Positions 33,897 through 46,188 are shown, counted from the first letter of the stretch. The stretch: DNA of 64,000 nt from Pachyseris speciosa (GCA_016490735.1 JAEMWC010000672.1:299501-363500), one strand, 5' to 3'. A program made the numbers and translations. The notes: generated from the letters alone by a model not told the origin.

Positions 33897-35985
33897 CTTC
33901 TGATCGATGGAGATGTTCATCAATGCTAATCTTCTTTTCAATCATCAGTGCCTTTTCTTCGCAATCTTTTGATTCACTGTGCTTTACTAGCGTCTCGTAA
34001 TCAGTGGCTAAGTTTTGATAACTTGCTGCCTTGTCTGGATGCCCTTCTCGGTAAATCTTCTTTCTAATTGTTAATGCCTTTTGGACGTATTCTTTTGCTT
34101 CATTGTGTTGGGCTAGGTTTCTGCAATCAATGGCCAATCTGTGGTAACTTGCTTTGACAAGGGATGTTCCTCAGCGTAGATCCGCTTTCTAATCATCAGC
34201 GCATTTTTGTCGCATTCTTTTGCTTCATTGTGAAGGGATAGATTTCTGCAATCAACAGCCAAGCTACAATAACTTAGTGCTACATCGGGATGTTCCTCGC
34301 CGTAAATCTTCTTTCTGGTCATCAGTGCCTTTTCATCGCATTCTTTTGCTTCATTGTGTTGGGCTAGGTTTCTGTAAACAACAGCCAAGTTTTGATAACT
34401 TGCTGCTACATCGGGATGTTCCTCACCGTGAATCTTCTTTCTAATCATCAGGGCCTTTTCGTCGCATTCCTTTGCTTCATTATGTTGGGCTAGTTTTATA
34501 TAATCAACAGCCAAGTTTTGATAACTTGACGCTACATCGGGATGTTCCTCACCATGAACTTTCTTTCTAATCGTCAGTGCCTTTTTGTCGCATTCTTTTG
34601 CTTCATCGTGTTGGGCTAGTTTTCTGCAGCCAACAGCCAAGTTATGATAACTTGCTGCTACTCCGGGATGTTCCTCGCCGTAAATCTTTTTTCTAATCTT
34701 CAGTGATTTTTTGTCGCACTCTTTTGCTTCATTATGTTGAGCTTGATTTAAACAATCAACAGCCAAGTTTTGATAACTTGACGCTACATCGGGATGTTCC
34801 TCACCGAAAATCTTCTTTCTAATCGTCAGTGCCTTTTTGTCGCATTCTTCTGCTTCATTGTATTGGGCTAGTTTTCTGCAATCAACAGCCAAGTTATGAT
34901 AACTTGCTGCTACTTCGGGATGTTCCTCGCCGTAAATCTCCTTTCTAATCATCAATGCTTTTTCATCGTATTCTTGTGCTTCATTGTGCTGGGCTAGGTT
35001 TCTGCAATCAAGAGCCAAGTTATGGTAACTTGCTGCTACTCCGGGATGTTTCTCGCCGTAAATCTCCTTTCTAATCATCAATACTTTTTCATCGCATTCT
35101 TTTGCTTCATTGTGCTGGGCTAGGTTTCTGCAATCAAAAGCCAAGTTATGATAACTTACTGCTACTGCGGGATGTACCTCACCGTAAATCTTCTTTCTAA
35201 TCTTCAGTGCCTTTTATCGGATTCTTTTGCTTCATTGTATTGGGCTAGGTTTCTACAGTCAACAGCCAAGTTATGATAACTTGAAGATACATCGGGATGT
35301 TTCTCTCCGTAAATTTTTTCTCTAACCATTAATGCTTTTTTGTCGCGTTCTTTCGCTTCATTGTGCTGGCCTAACTTCCTGTAATCACGAGCCAGCTTAT
35401 GATAACTTGCTGCCACATCCGGATGGACCTCCCCGTAAATCTTTCTTCTAATGAAAAGTGCCTTTATGTTGCATTCTTTTGCTTCATTGTTCTGTCCTAG
35501 GTCCTCATAGGTAAAACCCAAACTGACGTAACTTGCTGCCACATCGGGATGTTCTTCACCGTAAATCTTCTTTCTAATCACAATGGCCTTTTCATCGCAT
35601 TCTTTTGCTTTTGCGTACTGTCGGAGGTGCCTGTAAACACCAGCCAAGTTACAATAACTGGCTGCTACCGTGGGATGTTCTTTTCCGTGCAGCCACTTTC
35701 TTATTAGTAGTGCCATTTCGTCCCATTCTTTCGCTTTCTTGTGTTGTGCTAGCTCCCCGTAAAAAAGCGAAGTTGAAGTAAGTCACCGGTGCATCTGGTA
35801 GTTCTTCAGTTGCAGTTTTGAGGAATTCTGCAGTTTTCCTGTGACCAGCATCCAAGACATATTTTGTTGCTGCTACATCGCTATGTTCTTCAACATAAGT
35901 CTTCTTTCCAATGGTCGGCATCTTAGATACGGGTTGCATTCTTCTGCTTCGTTATGCTGTCTGAGCTTCCTGTAATAAACATGAA
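33897..35985 (-). pseudogene. Gene A exon 1: TPR array broken by four frameshifts
   Basis: About 15 tandem 42-aa kinesin-light-chain-type TPRs, with consensus YHNLAVDCRNLAQHNEAKEC then KALMIRKKIYGEEHPDVAAS. The frame changes at about 34151-34162, at 35212-35215 (a T-run one base short), at 35761-35766 (an A6 run one base long) and at about 35925-35935. The exon ends at donor GTAAGC as in gene B. The N-terminal side runs into a (CAT)n tract, and no counterpart of gene B's start methionine was found. TPRs of this type bind peptide partners. Either a decaying copy or uncorrected homopolymer errors; two of the four breaks are in homopolymers. Confidence 0.8.
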
Positions 35986-36032
35986 GATTTGTAATAATAA
36001 CGATAACAACAATAAGAATAACAGTAAAAACA

Positions 36033-36052
36033 ATCATCATCATCATCATCAT
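36033..36052 (+). repeat. (CAT)n tract at the upstream end of gene A
   Basis: About six CAT/ATC triplets directly upstream of the degraded first TPR of gene A. It may mark where the duplicated unit was truncated. Confidence 0.7.
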
Positions 36053-36067
36053 CTATTGTTTCGATGA

Positions 36068-36325
36068 ACTGTCATTGAAAAACTCAAAGCAGACCCACGT
36101 TCTGATGAGTTACGCAAGCAGTACAGAGCGAGAAAATCTCGAAGGGAAAAAGGAAGTGGGGTGAGCATCAAAGCGGTTGTGTGGACAGTTTCTGAAACAG
36201 AAAGAACATGGAACAAACAAACGGTGCTGGTTGTTTTTGCTGGAGAACTAGAGGAACAGAATAACTGGGTTGTTGCAAATGCCCATACCGACCTTTGCCA
36301 GTCAATGGACATATGGCTAAAATGA
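36068..36325 (+). other. Open + strand segment, unrecognised
   Basis: Eighty-five open codons reading IEKLKADPRSDELRKQYRAR then AVVWTVSETERTW, NKQTVLVVFAGELEEQNN, VVANAHTDLCQSMDIWLK to TGA. The composition is more protein-like than the antisense 129-codon ORF covering the same DNA. No ATG begins it, so it would be an internal or 3' exon. Family not recognised. Confidence 0.25.
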
Positions 36326-36483
36326 TGAATCAGAAAGTAGATCCAAACTGCGGTAAAAGCTATGCTAGCATTAGAGCTCAAAGCTGCCACAGAAATATTA
36401 CAGAAATAAACACGAGAGCGAGCGAGTACAACTGTCATTTGGTTTGGTCACGCAAAGCTCCTTTTCGATTCTTAGCGAATAAT

Positions 36484-36920
36484 GTTGTTCCCCCCGGGGA
36501 GGGTACTTCCCGACAAAATTGGGTGGGGGTGTGCGGCCCGCTTCCTGAAACCCTTACCCTATTTCAGACCAAAATATATGATTTTTCCTACCCTATTTCA
36601 GACCAGACCAAAATTTTGATACCCTATTTCAGACCTATTTCACGTACACAGTTGGTGTAAACATAATTAAAAGACAAAAAATAAGGGCTTTTATTGATGG
36701 TCTTATCGGCTAAAGATGAAGAACTAGCTTCTTCTAAAAAAACATACCGAATTCATTCAAGATAAGAGCGCACAAACCATACCTTATTTCAGACCAAAAT
36801 GGTTAAAATTGATACCCTATTTCAGACCAACACAGCTCAAAAACCATACCCTTTGGGGCCGCACGTACCTATATAGCTCATATTAGGCAGTACCACCCCC
36901 CCCCCCCCCTCCGGGTTGCT
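36484..36920. repeat. Dispersed repeat with ACCCTATTTCAGACCAAA units
   Basis: The word ACCCTATTTCAGACCAAA recurs at least five times. The ends CCCCGGGGAGGGTACT and GTACCACC(C)nTCCGGG are approximate inverses, and GTGCGGCCC/GGGGCCGCAC lies inside both ends. The structure fits a MITE with internal subrepeats. No coding capacity. Confidence 0.6.
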
Positions 36921-36924
36921 CCTT

Positions 36925-37500
36925 TGCTAGAATACCCAAATAACGCCTACGTAAGAGACTACTGCCATACAAAATTTATCGTTAGGACGCGAGCAATAAT
37001 TAGTAACCTCGATATTAACCCTTAACGGACGAACTACGCCTATAGCCGTAGAGAATACCGCTTTTGTTTTCATGATTTATTGCTAGTTTAAATTTTGTCA
37101 CAACGTCGAGATAATGTGTCAATAGCACCAAATGGTGTGCTTTGCAATCATCGCAGCCAACAAACCGACAACAATTCCCGAATTCCGCTGCACATCACGG
37201 TTCGTTTGGCAGCAAAGCCCAAAATGCTAGTCTTTTGGCCAAAGAATAACACCGAAAATTACACTTATTTAACATTTTACATTTACAACAAACCTCAAGC
37301 CCTCTCCTTGGAATTTGCTATGAACGTTTTCTCTCACATTTTCTGCCAGCCACGCTTCAGCCCGTTTCTGAGAACCAATCTCGAGTGTCTAAACTTGCCT
37401 CGTTCGCTACCGAAAAGAAATCTGGGTAACTTGTCTTCACCAGCAACGCTAGGATAGAACTCTCCTTCGGGTCATTTCATAGTTTTTCGATAATTGTTGA
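36925..37500. other. Spacer, no gene supported
   Basis: A 120-codon ORF on + (37095-37457) has no recognisable similarity. Confidence 0.35.
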
Positions 37501-37504
37501 GCCA

Positions 37505-37735
37505 CCCAGTGTTACCAGCAAAATATTGCGCCATGAATTTTTTACCAGTCAAAACTAGCCCAAATTGCCTTGGTAGGTCCCGGAATCCACTCACAGAACG
37601 GCAAGAGAGACAGGTTCCATTCTGAGTCACCATGCTGACAACAGAGCGTGATTGGCATCTCCGTCAACATGAAACTGCCTCTTACCTCTGGTTTCTTTCA
37701 AAGGTTCGCCTTTACCCACATTTCTAGCTTAATGA
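37505..37735 (-). repeat. Dispersed repeat copy (see 42315 and 24690)
   Basis: About 230 bp matching 42315-42545 in the same orientation. Shared words include TTGGCATCTCCGTCAACATG and CTCTGGTTTCTTTCAAAGG. Part of it also matches the complement of 24690-24830. Class unknown. Confidence 0.65.
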
Positions 37736-37758
37736 TACCAGCCTGGGGGCTTCTGCAG

Positions 37759-37852
37759 CAACCTCGTTCCCAGGGTATCTCCTCTCCCCCCCCCCCCCCC
37801 CCCCCCTAACCCCCTGGAGCGGGAAGAGGAGAGACCCTGGGAACGAGGTTGC
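37759..37852. mobile_element. Short palindromic MITE with 8-bp flanks
   Basis: Arms CAACCTCGTTCCCAGGGT and ACCCTGGGAACGAGGTTG enclose a long C-run and a GGAGCGGGAAGAGGAGAG stretch. Flanks TTCTGCAG (37751-37758) and TTCTGTAG (37853-37860) match at 7 of 8 positions, as expected for an aged hAT-type target duplication. Confidence 0.65.
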
Positions 37853-37860
37853 TTCTGTAG

Positions 37861-40140
37861 AGGAAAATGGCCCAGAAAACCACTCTAAAAGCGACCATCT
37901 TATCACATTAGAGCTATTCCATTCAATCGATAAACAACATCCACTCGCGTGCATCACGTGACACTGAAGTTTGAGTTCGCAGTTTTGCAAGAAGGCAGTC
38001 CCCGGTTCCTGGAAAGCCAATTAGCACTAATCGACGGATAAATCCCGCTAATCGAGGAATATAATTTATTCTTCGATTAGATTCTACCCCAAGGATAAAC
38101 TAACCGTTAAGTTTAATGTACCTAGCGAGGTAGATTAACTCACTAACTGTGGAATAAAATTTTTCAAAACAATAAAAATGACGGAATAAACCGTTCGTGA
38201 ATTTGGTGCAGGAAATAAGGGAAAACAACTTATACCACAAATAATACGTCTTAGTGACTTTAGCGACCGAGAACTTTCAGTCCATTTAAATTCAGGAGAA
38301 ACTATATCGAATTTTCGGGAGAAAACAGTCGTCTACACTAAACGATGTCTTCAAGATATATACAGTATCACGAACGACCAAAGTTTTCAAGCTCCCAACT
38401 AAGAGAGCTCTAACACAAGCGATCTCTCTTCAAAAAGAAAGCGAAAGGGAAAAGGAGTAGCTGAAACTGTAAGACCAGCGAAAGCGAGAGGGTTGTCTAA
38501 TAGGCGGAGTTCGAAAGACTTATGTACACTCATCGGTCTCGCAGCATTTTCTTGGCTAACAAATAAAATATGGCACGGGTTTGTTTTCTAAGGAGTCTTG
38601 GTAAATTTTGGTCCCAAACCCTTGAGGTCAAGTGTTGAATCAAACATGTTGCATTCGTAAATTTTCAAGTGATAAAAAGGAAGACCAAATGATTTTTTGT
38701 TTTTTTTTTTTAAGGAAAAGCTTAAAACTTGGATCGACCTGCATGGCGCTCGGATTGTGTGGTTGAAAAACAAAATGATTCAACGCTTCAAGGGTTTTCA
38801 CAACAAATGCCACAGAAAGCCAGTATGCATTTCACAGACTTATAGTTGTTCATAGATCTTGTCTTTGTCATATTTTAGCTGCAGATTTTTCCGGGAAACC
38901 ACTGTTGATCGATCGTATGTTTACGTTTCTCGGAGCAACGTTGGTTTGGAAACGTAAAACGTAAACAACTGATCTGCTGTTTGAAGACATTGTGAGGATA
39001 TTTATTTCCAGTTCGACATCACTTAGCAAATGATGGAATTCTTGGCTGTATTTAGCATGATTTAGCCGCTTTAGACACAATTATTTTATATAACCGCGGA
39101 ATCTTATACTGTAAAAAACAAATGGTACGGATTTGGTTCAGCACAGAGTCAAAGTCGCGGTCGTATAACACACCATAACTTCAGTGACAAAGTTAATTGC
39201 TTCGTCCAACGCATTCAAAAATTAGAGTCAGACGTGGGGCTTCTGCCATAATTGCGTCGATTGAACTTAGTTCTTGAATGCAGGCTTCAAAGTAAGGCGT
39301 CTTAACTAGCTATCCCTAAGTCGTATTTGACGCTTAAACGTTTGCCAATATGTGTCGACGGTTCTCCCGTAATTAGATGCAGACTTAGGCAGTACAACTC
39401 TAGTCTATAAAGTTAAGTTTGGCTGACGAACTGGAGGCGACTATTTACTTACCTGTTCATTTGAAGCACAAGTGACAACTGAGTGATCTAAGCTGGTACT
39501 TTCGTGAAGTCCAAAACGTCAAAATTTACGCCAACAAAAAATAGCCAGAAACGAAACTGAAAGTGCTAAATATTGTCTCATGCGCTACACTCCAGCTCTC
39601 TTCAACAGTCCGTTCCTGTTTCACTGTCATGCATGGTTGGCTTGAGATTGCGTAATTGGAACAGCACTAAAAGTATATTCAAACCAGGAACTAAAGCGGT
39701 AAATTTGCTACAATCTGCTTTATTGCGGTGAACCTTGGGTAGCTGGGCTATAAAGCCCGCTGAATTCTACTCGCAGTTTTACTGGTCATTACCTATGATT
39801 ATTATTTCCCTGCAGGCATTTGATGCTCTTTTCCAAACTTCCCAAATACCATAACACCCATGTGATATGGAAGAAGACAAAACTGGGCATAAACATAACT
39901 TATCGTCATTGTTATCGCGTGATCATTTGAGCCTGCATTGTTTGCTACGATATTAATAGACTGTATTGTCACGAAGAAGAAATAATAGTGGTTTAAAGTT
40001 AACGAAAAGACAAAACAAAACGGGAATAAGGATAGAACCGACGAGCCTACTTACGAGGAACTGAAAAAACCCACCGCTCTCACTCGAGCGCTCTTTTTTT
40101 TATATTGCTTAAAAGAAATAGATTGTGCATCTGTTGAATA
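37861..40140. other. Spacer between the duplicated units, nothing recognised
   Basis: No gene, RNA or element ends supported. A poly-T run lies at about 38701-38712. Short ORFs have no similarity. Confidence 0.4.
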
Positions 40141-40149
40141 ATAGATTAT

Positions 40150-40153
40150 AATA

Positions 40154-40206
<53 letters not shown>
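40150..40206 (+). repeat. (TAA)n microsatellite
   Basis: About 18 uninterrupted TAA/AAT triplets. Confidence 0.9.
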
Positions 40207-40209
<3 letters not shown>

Positions 40210-40623
40210 CAATCTTTAAGGAGGAAGCACCTGTCACGCAAATACGTGGTTTTCAGGAAGGTCCTCCATAAAATAAAAAGTATTAAAATCTAAAATAAGA
40301 AATACAAATGTCACAGATCTAAAAACTATCAAAACCTACGTACTGTCCCAAAAACTATTTACAAATAATTATCTATCAACAATACGGCGTTCATCTAAAA
40401 TTCTTTAATTACAGAGGACATCAAAATGTTGTAAGAATCTCGACAACACACGAGCCGCTCTTTTTCAGTTTGTCCTTACTACGTAACGTAATCTCAGTGT
40501 GAGCTATCATCTATCTATCCATCCACGACCATCCACCCATCCACCGACTTGAACAAGAAGAATTGTCAACCGTTGAAGATGAGAATACCCTTGGTCCTGA
40601 TTGACTATTACAAAACGAGTTAA

Positions 40624-42073
40624 GGACGGTGCCTCCTAATACGAAGATATTTTTTCGCGGATTATCACTATGCTAAAATGTAGATGTTGGTAAGGGCTAA
40701 CGAAAATTGAAAAGAAAATTGGGGGTAACCGTACATTTTTCAGAGATAATTAAGTTCAAAGCTGCAAAAAATAGACTTAGTATTTTTTTCGCAAAAAGGA
40801 AAAGAGGAAATATTTCTCTGAACATTTCCTTAGAATTCCTGTTTACATATACCAAGGCAACAACAAACCAAAAGCTTTGAAACACGTAACAACTGGTGAT
40901 ATAAAAACTACTTTTTATGTGGTATTTATTACAAAATCATTGCATTGGAGGCATTTTTGGCCCTGACTGCTCCCTTTTAGTTGAGCAAAAACACAGGCTA
41001 AATATATTTTGCGAACTACGAAAAAACTACCATGTGTTGAGTAGGCTTACCACTTTCGTTTTGTGAGGTAAAAAGTGGGGGTCACCGTGCGTTTTTCAGA
41101 GCTAAATTGGTTATTTTCTACTTTTAAGGCGCTGTTTTGGGGGCTTGAGACAGTTTTTGCTCTACCCCCTCCCTAGTAAGTGAAATATTTGCATGTCTTT
41201 TCCTTGGGTATGCTGGGATATCTGGTATGGCGACACATGCTGGAACAAAAAGTTTTCTTGATTCTTCGGGAATTAGAGGACATTTTTTCAATGAAGATGG
41301 CTTTGAGTGCTAAGAGCAAATTCGAAGACGTTTTGAGATGTGCATTTTGCGTAAATTTCAAAGTTTTTTCCAGTATAACTTGCCCTTTCGGCTCTGGCGA
41401 AGTGGAAGACAAACACGTACGTAAGGTCACGTTTTGTAGTTTTGTCAATTACTTTCGCAGTTGTTTCTTGCGGTTGTATTATCTTTCTGGAAGGAGTTTT
41501 GAAATGCATAAAAATCACGCAGTTTGAGAGCCAGTATTCGTGATTTTCGAAGTCCGTTATCCAGGCCAATTAAGTTCAAGCTTTTCATCAGTTACGAAGG
41601 TAAGACATCGTGTTATGTTATATCTTACGTTCGATGAAAACATATTTCTTTTTATTATTGTTGAAACAGCAATAAAATAAAAGAATAAAACCGAAACAGA
41701 TTTGTTGTGTATTGAACCGATGTGTGTAGCACATGACTTTTTTAAGTGATTCCCTTGAATCAGTTTATACAGCGATATGTTTTGATTAATCTTAAGTCTT
41801 ATATTATTTGCCACTTCACTTCAATTGCTTTTCCCGGCGTGATTCAGCGTAATTTCATAAAACACACCACAATAACGCTTTCGTTTACGGGTTTTTGGTG
41901 TAGACAGCCGGTTGCCAATCCAGTAAAACTATCCGCTAAATCAAGAGCTTACAAAAAATACGATAACCATCGAAACAAACAATCTTCTGAGGAATCGCGC
42001 GAGTAATCGCGCAAGATAAGATGGTTGCGTGGTGCGCAGAACGAATGCGCACTAGCAATAGGAGGCACCGTCC
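40624..42073. mobile_element. 1.45-kb TTAA-flanked TIR element
   Basis: The termini GGACGGTGCCTCCTA and TAGGAGGCACCGTCC are exact inverses, with TTAA on both sides (40620-40623 and 42074-42077). This is the layout of a piggyBac-type non-autonomous element. Internal ORFs up to 115 codons (41180-41527) have no transposase signature. A short internal segment, ACCGTACATTTTTCAGAG, recurs in modified form about 350 bp later. Confidence 0.75.
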
Positions 42074-42314
42074 TTAAACTCTACTATGGAATGTTGTGGC
42101 TTCTCCCTTCAAGCCTGTCCCTGCATGAGACACTTAACAAAATGGCGGTGCAAATGCAGGCTTTAATGTAGGCCTCGGAAGGCCTCGGAACCATCGTACT
42201 AGGAACTCAAACATCGAATCAAGGAGTTGGAAGAAGAGTGTGAAAGCCTTCTAACAGCACTCCGCCTCCTCAGCAATCAAACTAAAGAGAAACAAAATTT
42301 TCATCACTCGGCAT

Positions 42315-42545
42315 CAAATCCATCAAAATATTGCACCGATGAGCTTTCTTAGCAGTCAAAACTAAACCAAACTGCCTTGGTAGATCCTGAAATCCTTCTG
42401 GAGAACGGCTAGAGAGACAGCTTTATGTGAACGGCCATGTTTAAATGAAAACAACGTTGGCATCTCCGTCAACATGAAACTTCCTCTCACCTCTGGTTTC
42501 TTTCAAAGGCTCGCCACTACCCACATTCTAGCTTGAAGTGCACAT
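42315..42545 (-). repeat. Dispersed repeat copy (see 37505)
   Basis: Second copy of the 37505-37735 sequence, in the same orientation, with substitutions and small indels. Confidence 0.65.
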
Positions 42546-42559
42546 GAATCGAAAATTTA

Positions 42560-43345
42560 CTACCAATTTTTTTTTACGTTTTAAGACAATCCCCATATTT
42601 CATTTTAAGACGAAATCCGCTAGAAAATCGAGCAATTTCAGGTTTTAAGTGGACACAAATCTGGTACCAGAATAATTTTAAGTATTTTACAGTCATTTTT
42701 ACATTTTCTTAAAGCTAAATACATAGGTAATTGCCTGAAGTAACACCGAAAACAATTTCCCATGGGAACGAGAGAAAATAAATTTCAAAGTTAGGGAACT
42801 TGTGCAAACACAGGCAAAATTTCATCGTCAGTTTCATTTCACCAGTACTTTTCGACGTTTGGTGTTGCTTGAAATGATTTTTTTTTGAGAAGGTATTTAA
42901 AACAGTCGTACAGAAGTTTGCAATACGATGAAAATAATCTTGGTACAAGGTTTTTGTCCACTTGTTACTCGAACTTCTGGTGGATTCCGTCTTAAGTCGT
43001 TTTCCTCCTTTATGTGACAAGGATTGACCATTTGTAGGAGTTCCAAAATTCCCGCCGTGGCCTGAAATTTGAGAAATTTGCGCGCGGCCAAAAGGTCTCT
43101 GTGACGTCATTCGTGTGTAATGTTCAAGCGTGAAACATGGCTGAGAAGGCGAAAAAGCTTAAACTTGGAACGTTTTGGGCTGCTAGCGGCCCCGGTAGTG
43201 AATCTTGGTAGTTCTCCGACATTTTTATTCCACAGAACTCACAAAAACAGAGTTACTAACTCGGCTGAGTACACACGAATGACGTCATGACTATTCACCA
43301 GACCCCACATCTTTGTCTAGAATTTTAGTGAGACAGGCCCAACTT
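42560..43345. other. Spacer before unit B, no gene supported
   Basis: A 131-codon minus-strand ORF (42715-43110) shows no recognisable domain. No repeat ends identified. Confidence 0.35.
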
Positions 43346-44861
43346 TCACCGCATTTTAAAATAAGAAATCTTACATAAGCCGTTGCCTAATGAAGGGTAG
43401 TACTTATCTTTATTCATCCACGGTGAAACTTCAAACAGGCTTACAAAAATGTGGGGTTAAAATACCAAGTTTAACACTAAAAGCCTATAGTTTCCGTGAA
43501 ATGCAGTGCATTTATCTGTGGGTAAAGAGGTCACTCAACGGTACTCGGAATTTGTTCACAGATTCCGATGTGCCTTGCATTTTGAGGTAGACTTTTTCAC
43601 AGAGAAAAACCCCTGTAAAGAAAATTATTGCGACGATATCATGAAAGGTGTTTGTTATCGTGGTTTGAAAATTAATGACAGCTGCGTAAATTATTTGTCT
43701 CACGATTTAATTCTCCAATCAACAACTGGCTAAGCTAAGTGAGGATCGAAACGCACCAATCACCACCAAGCGCGGTGGCAGTCGATACCATCGCCTGATT
43801 AAGACCAGCAGTATAGCGGTCAAAACGTCGCGATCCACATCTCTGTGACTCAAACGTAATACAAATGTTAACTAACGAAGGAAATACAAGAGGGAAAAAT
43901 TAGTTGGGGGAAGCGGGCGATTGAAGAATTTTGAAAATTGAGTGTTTTCACAGGACGTCACTGCAGCCTTGTTGGTACCCCAAAACTAAGAAACGGCGGC
44001 CACGTTGGTGTCCCAAGCAAAACCTCTAGGAAGTAAACTCTATTTTCATGCAAATACAGTCACTTGAATGAAAACGCTCTTTTAGAGTCCCATGCCACTT
44101 TCTGGAAAGGCTTCTTATTTGAGCAGACTTTTTTCTCAACGTTCTATTCGTATTTCACTTTAGAGAAATACGACGACTTACATATAAAGTAAGACACGTT
44201 TTGATGGTTCAACAACCATCTTCAGTGATGGGGAAATTTACTTGTTTTATTTGAATCTCCAATAGAGATAACACATGCAGCAATAATAATTACAAGTACA
44301 TACATTTGAATTTTCTAATAGGACTAACAAGGCAGTAAAAATTAGCCGTGTTTGAAGAAACTAGAAAAACTATCATGAAAAAAAAACAACAAACAAACAA
44401 AAACCAAACCCAGGCTAGGGTTAGAAATGAGCATAAACAATACATTGAAGAGAAAGAGTTCAACTAAGGTAACTGGTGTTTTTTTAAACTTGGTCGAACA
44501 AGAGGAGTTCTTCTAACCATTTGAGTTTAACGGAACACGATCTAATGTATTCTAGTGATTGTTCCAGAGGACAAACTGAAAAGTATTGCAGGCCCTGTCT
44601 CTGAATCTTGAGACTCGCGAATGCAAGTCGAGAGCTTTCGTCTGGTCTCGTCGAAAAAAACAGGCTTTACAGGTTGCGCTCAGTAAAAGACACGTAAATG
44701 GAGGTCATAAGGCACGAGGCCTTCAACAAAATAATTGACTATGCGTTCTTTGATAGACAGACTTACCTAATTTCAAGATTTTTGTAGGAACCATTAAGTA
44801 AAATCATCTACGAGAGAAGTATCAAAGAATTTCAAAGAATAACACTGTTTACTCTAGGGAT

Positions 44862-44961
44862 TTATGTCCCAGTGTTAGGAGGTGTCGGCGGTGATTCTTG
44901 CGATCTCTTTCCGTCTGTTATGCTTCTGTGAGGAGCACAGCTGGGTCCTTGTGGAAGAGCA
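44862..44961 (-). CDS. Gene B exon 11 (C-terminal tail and stop)
   Basis: Counterpart of 23102-23201: same length, same TAA, and the peptide differs by only a residue or two (SPPTPP against SPRTPP). Confidence 0.65.
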
Positions 44962-45002
44962 CTAAAGAAACAAACAAGAGAATTGTTATAAAAACTACTT
45001 AA

Positions 45003-45350
45003 AGGAGCACTGTCACTGGGATTTGTGCTGTTTTTGGTTCAATTCTGCCAAAATTACTGCTCCTACAGAATCAGTAAGATCAATACCAATGAAATGTTAG
45101 CAGGGAGAGCTCACCATAACTATTTTTTTGGTGATTTTTCAACGCATAGCTTGAAATTTTGAAAAAAACTGGCAAGTTTTTTCAAATTTCAATCCATTTC
45201 CATCCTCGTCATCTTTGATGGCATACAGAAGTTTAAATGTCAGTGCAGTGCTACAGTCTTTGGCAGCAAAGCTCAACCATTATTTTAAGGTTTCAATTGA
45301 TGCATTGGCAGTTTTAAGCTTTTTAAAGTGATGGTACAATAGCGTGACCC
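45003..45350. mobile_element. TTAA-flanked insertion in gene B intron 10
   Basis: TTAA lies at both edges (44999-45002 and 45351-45354). The ends AGGAGCACTGTCAC and GTGACCC are imperfect inverses. It occupies the same TTAA that holds a different element in gene A. Non-coding. Confidence 0.6.
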
Positions 45351-46079
45351 TTAAGTCGGGCGTTCAATGTGCTAACGTCAGTTTTATTGCCTCGGAATGA
45401 ACCTACAAGTCGTTGATTAAATTAACATCATTACATCTTGGGCAAACTGAGGTCCTTTTTTCGGAGTAAGCAACTTTAAGATAGAAATGATTGGAATTGT
45501 TATGTGGAAAAGAAAAAAAGCCTTAAAGACGATTGCGAGAGCTCAAGACGTCTCTAGATTTTGCCAACCTAACTCTTTTTAAGAATCAAAATCGACGTGT
45601 AATGACGAAAAACATAACCTGAAGGGTTTCCTGTAAAACCGCCGGCGCACATAGCTTTCCTAGCCAAGATATCGAAATATTGCTCCAATCTTGCCCAGTT
45701 TTTGAACATTTTGTGTGCTCTATGCTGAACGGTAGACCCTTTTTATCCCGAACTTCACCTTCCCTATCTGTTTGGGGTAAGGCAGCCATTTTTCCTTAGC
45801 GATTTTACGATACAGAACGTTAGTCGGGTCAGCAGTCAGTTTCAGCTTGAAAAAAAATTGATGGTCATTTGATGTTTGTTACTCCAACGACGTCCCTTTT
45901 TAAATCCTCACAGAGTAAAGTTTATCTATCCCAATTAAGATGGCTTATTGATAGATAGCTTATGTTATTATTAGCTTCTTGAATTTAAACAAGGAAAGTT
46001 TAACGCAGTGCATTGGGTGAGAAGAATGAAGCATAGGCTTACGTAGTTTATCCTTGGTTAGTATTGTGTTACTACCTAC

Positions 46080-46188
46080 CATTGTCTGGGCATCTGATCA
46101 TTTATTGTAGAGACATTTAATTTCGGTTTGTCTCCCACAACACAAACGTTGCCTTTCATGTTGTTCACGTGCTGATGTACGTGATACT
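46080..46188 (-). CDS. Gene B exon 10
   Basis: 109 nt, matching gene A exon 10 in length and phase. The peptide begins YHVHQHVNNMKGNVCVVGDK. Acceptor CTTTCTTCAG, donor GTAGGTAG. Confidence 0.7.

Larger units (their letters stand above)
23102..35985 (-). other. Gene A: TPR-ZU5-UPA-death-fold protein, 11 exons
   Basis: This is the gene-level span of exons 1 to 11, listed individually. Exon boundaries were set by GT-AG sites conserved with gene B, by phase compatibility at every junction, and by open frames in both copies. The protein would have N-terminal TPRs, a linker, ZU5, UPA, a death-domain-like fold and an unrecognised C-terminal region. Exon 1 contains four frameshifts, so gene A is either a pseudogene or affected by sequencing errors. 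Exons 2-11 are all open. Confidence 0.75.
21700..36000 (-). repeat. Segmental duplication unit A
   Basis: The downstream flank, all exons and parts of the introns of the TPR-ZU5-death gene recur in the same order and orientation at 43350-61850. Example anchors: ATCCACGGTGAAACTTC at about 21797 and 43417, and the last exon at 23102 and 44862. The copies are diverged and carry different insertions in their introns. Confidence 0.9.

Noticed and set aside
34113..35716. CRISPR-like array because of regularly spaced repeats
   Set aside because: The 126-bp periodicity is the TPR coding unit; the units abut with no spacers.
42715..43110. 131-codon minus-strand ORF in the spacer
   Set aside because: No domain, no conserved partner, and no splice or promoter context.
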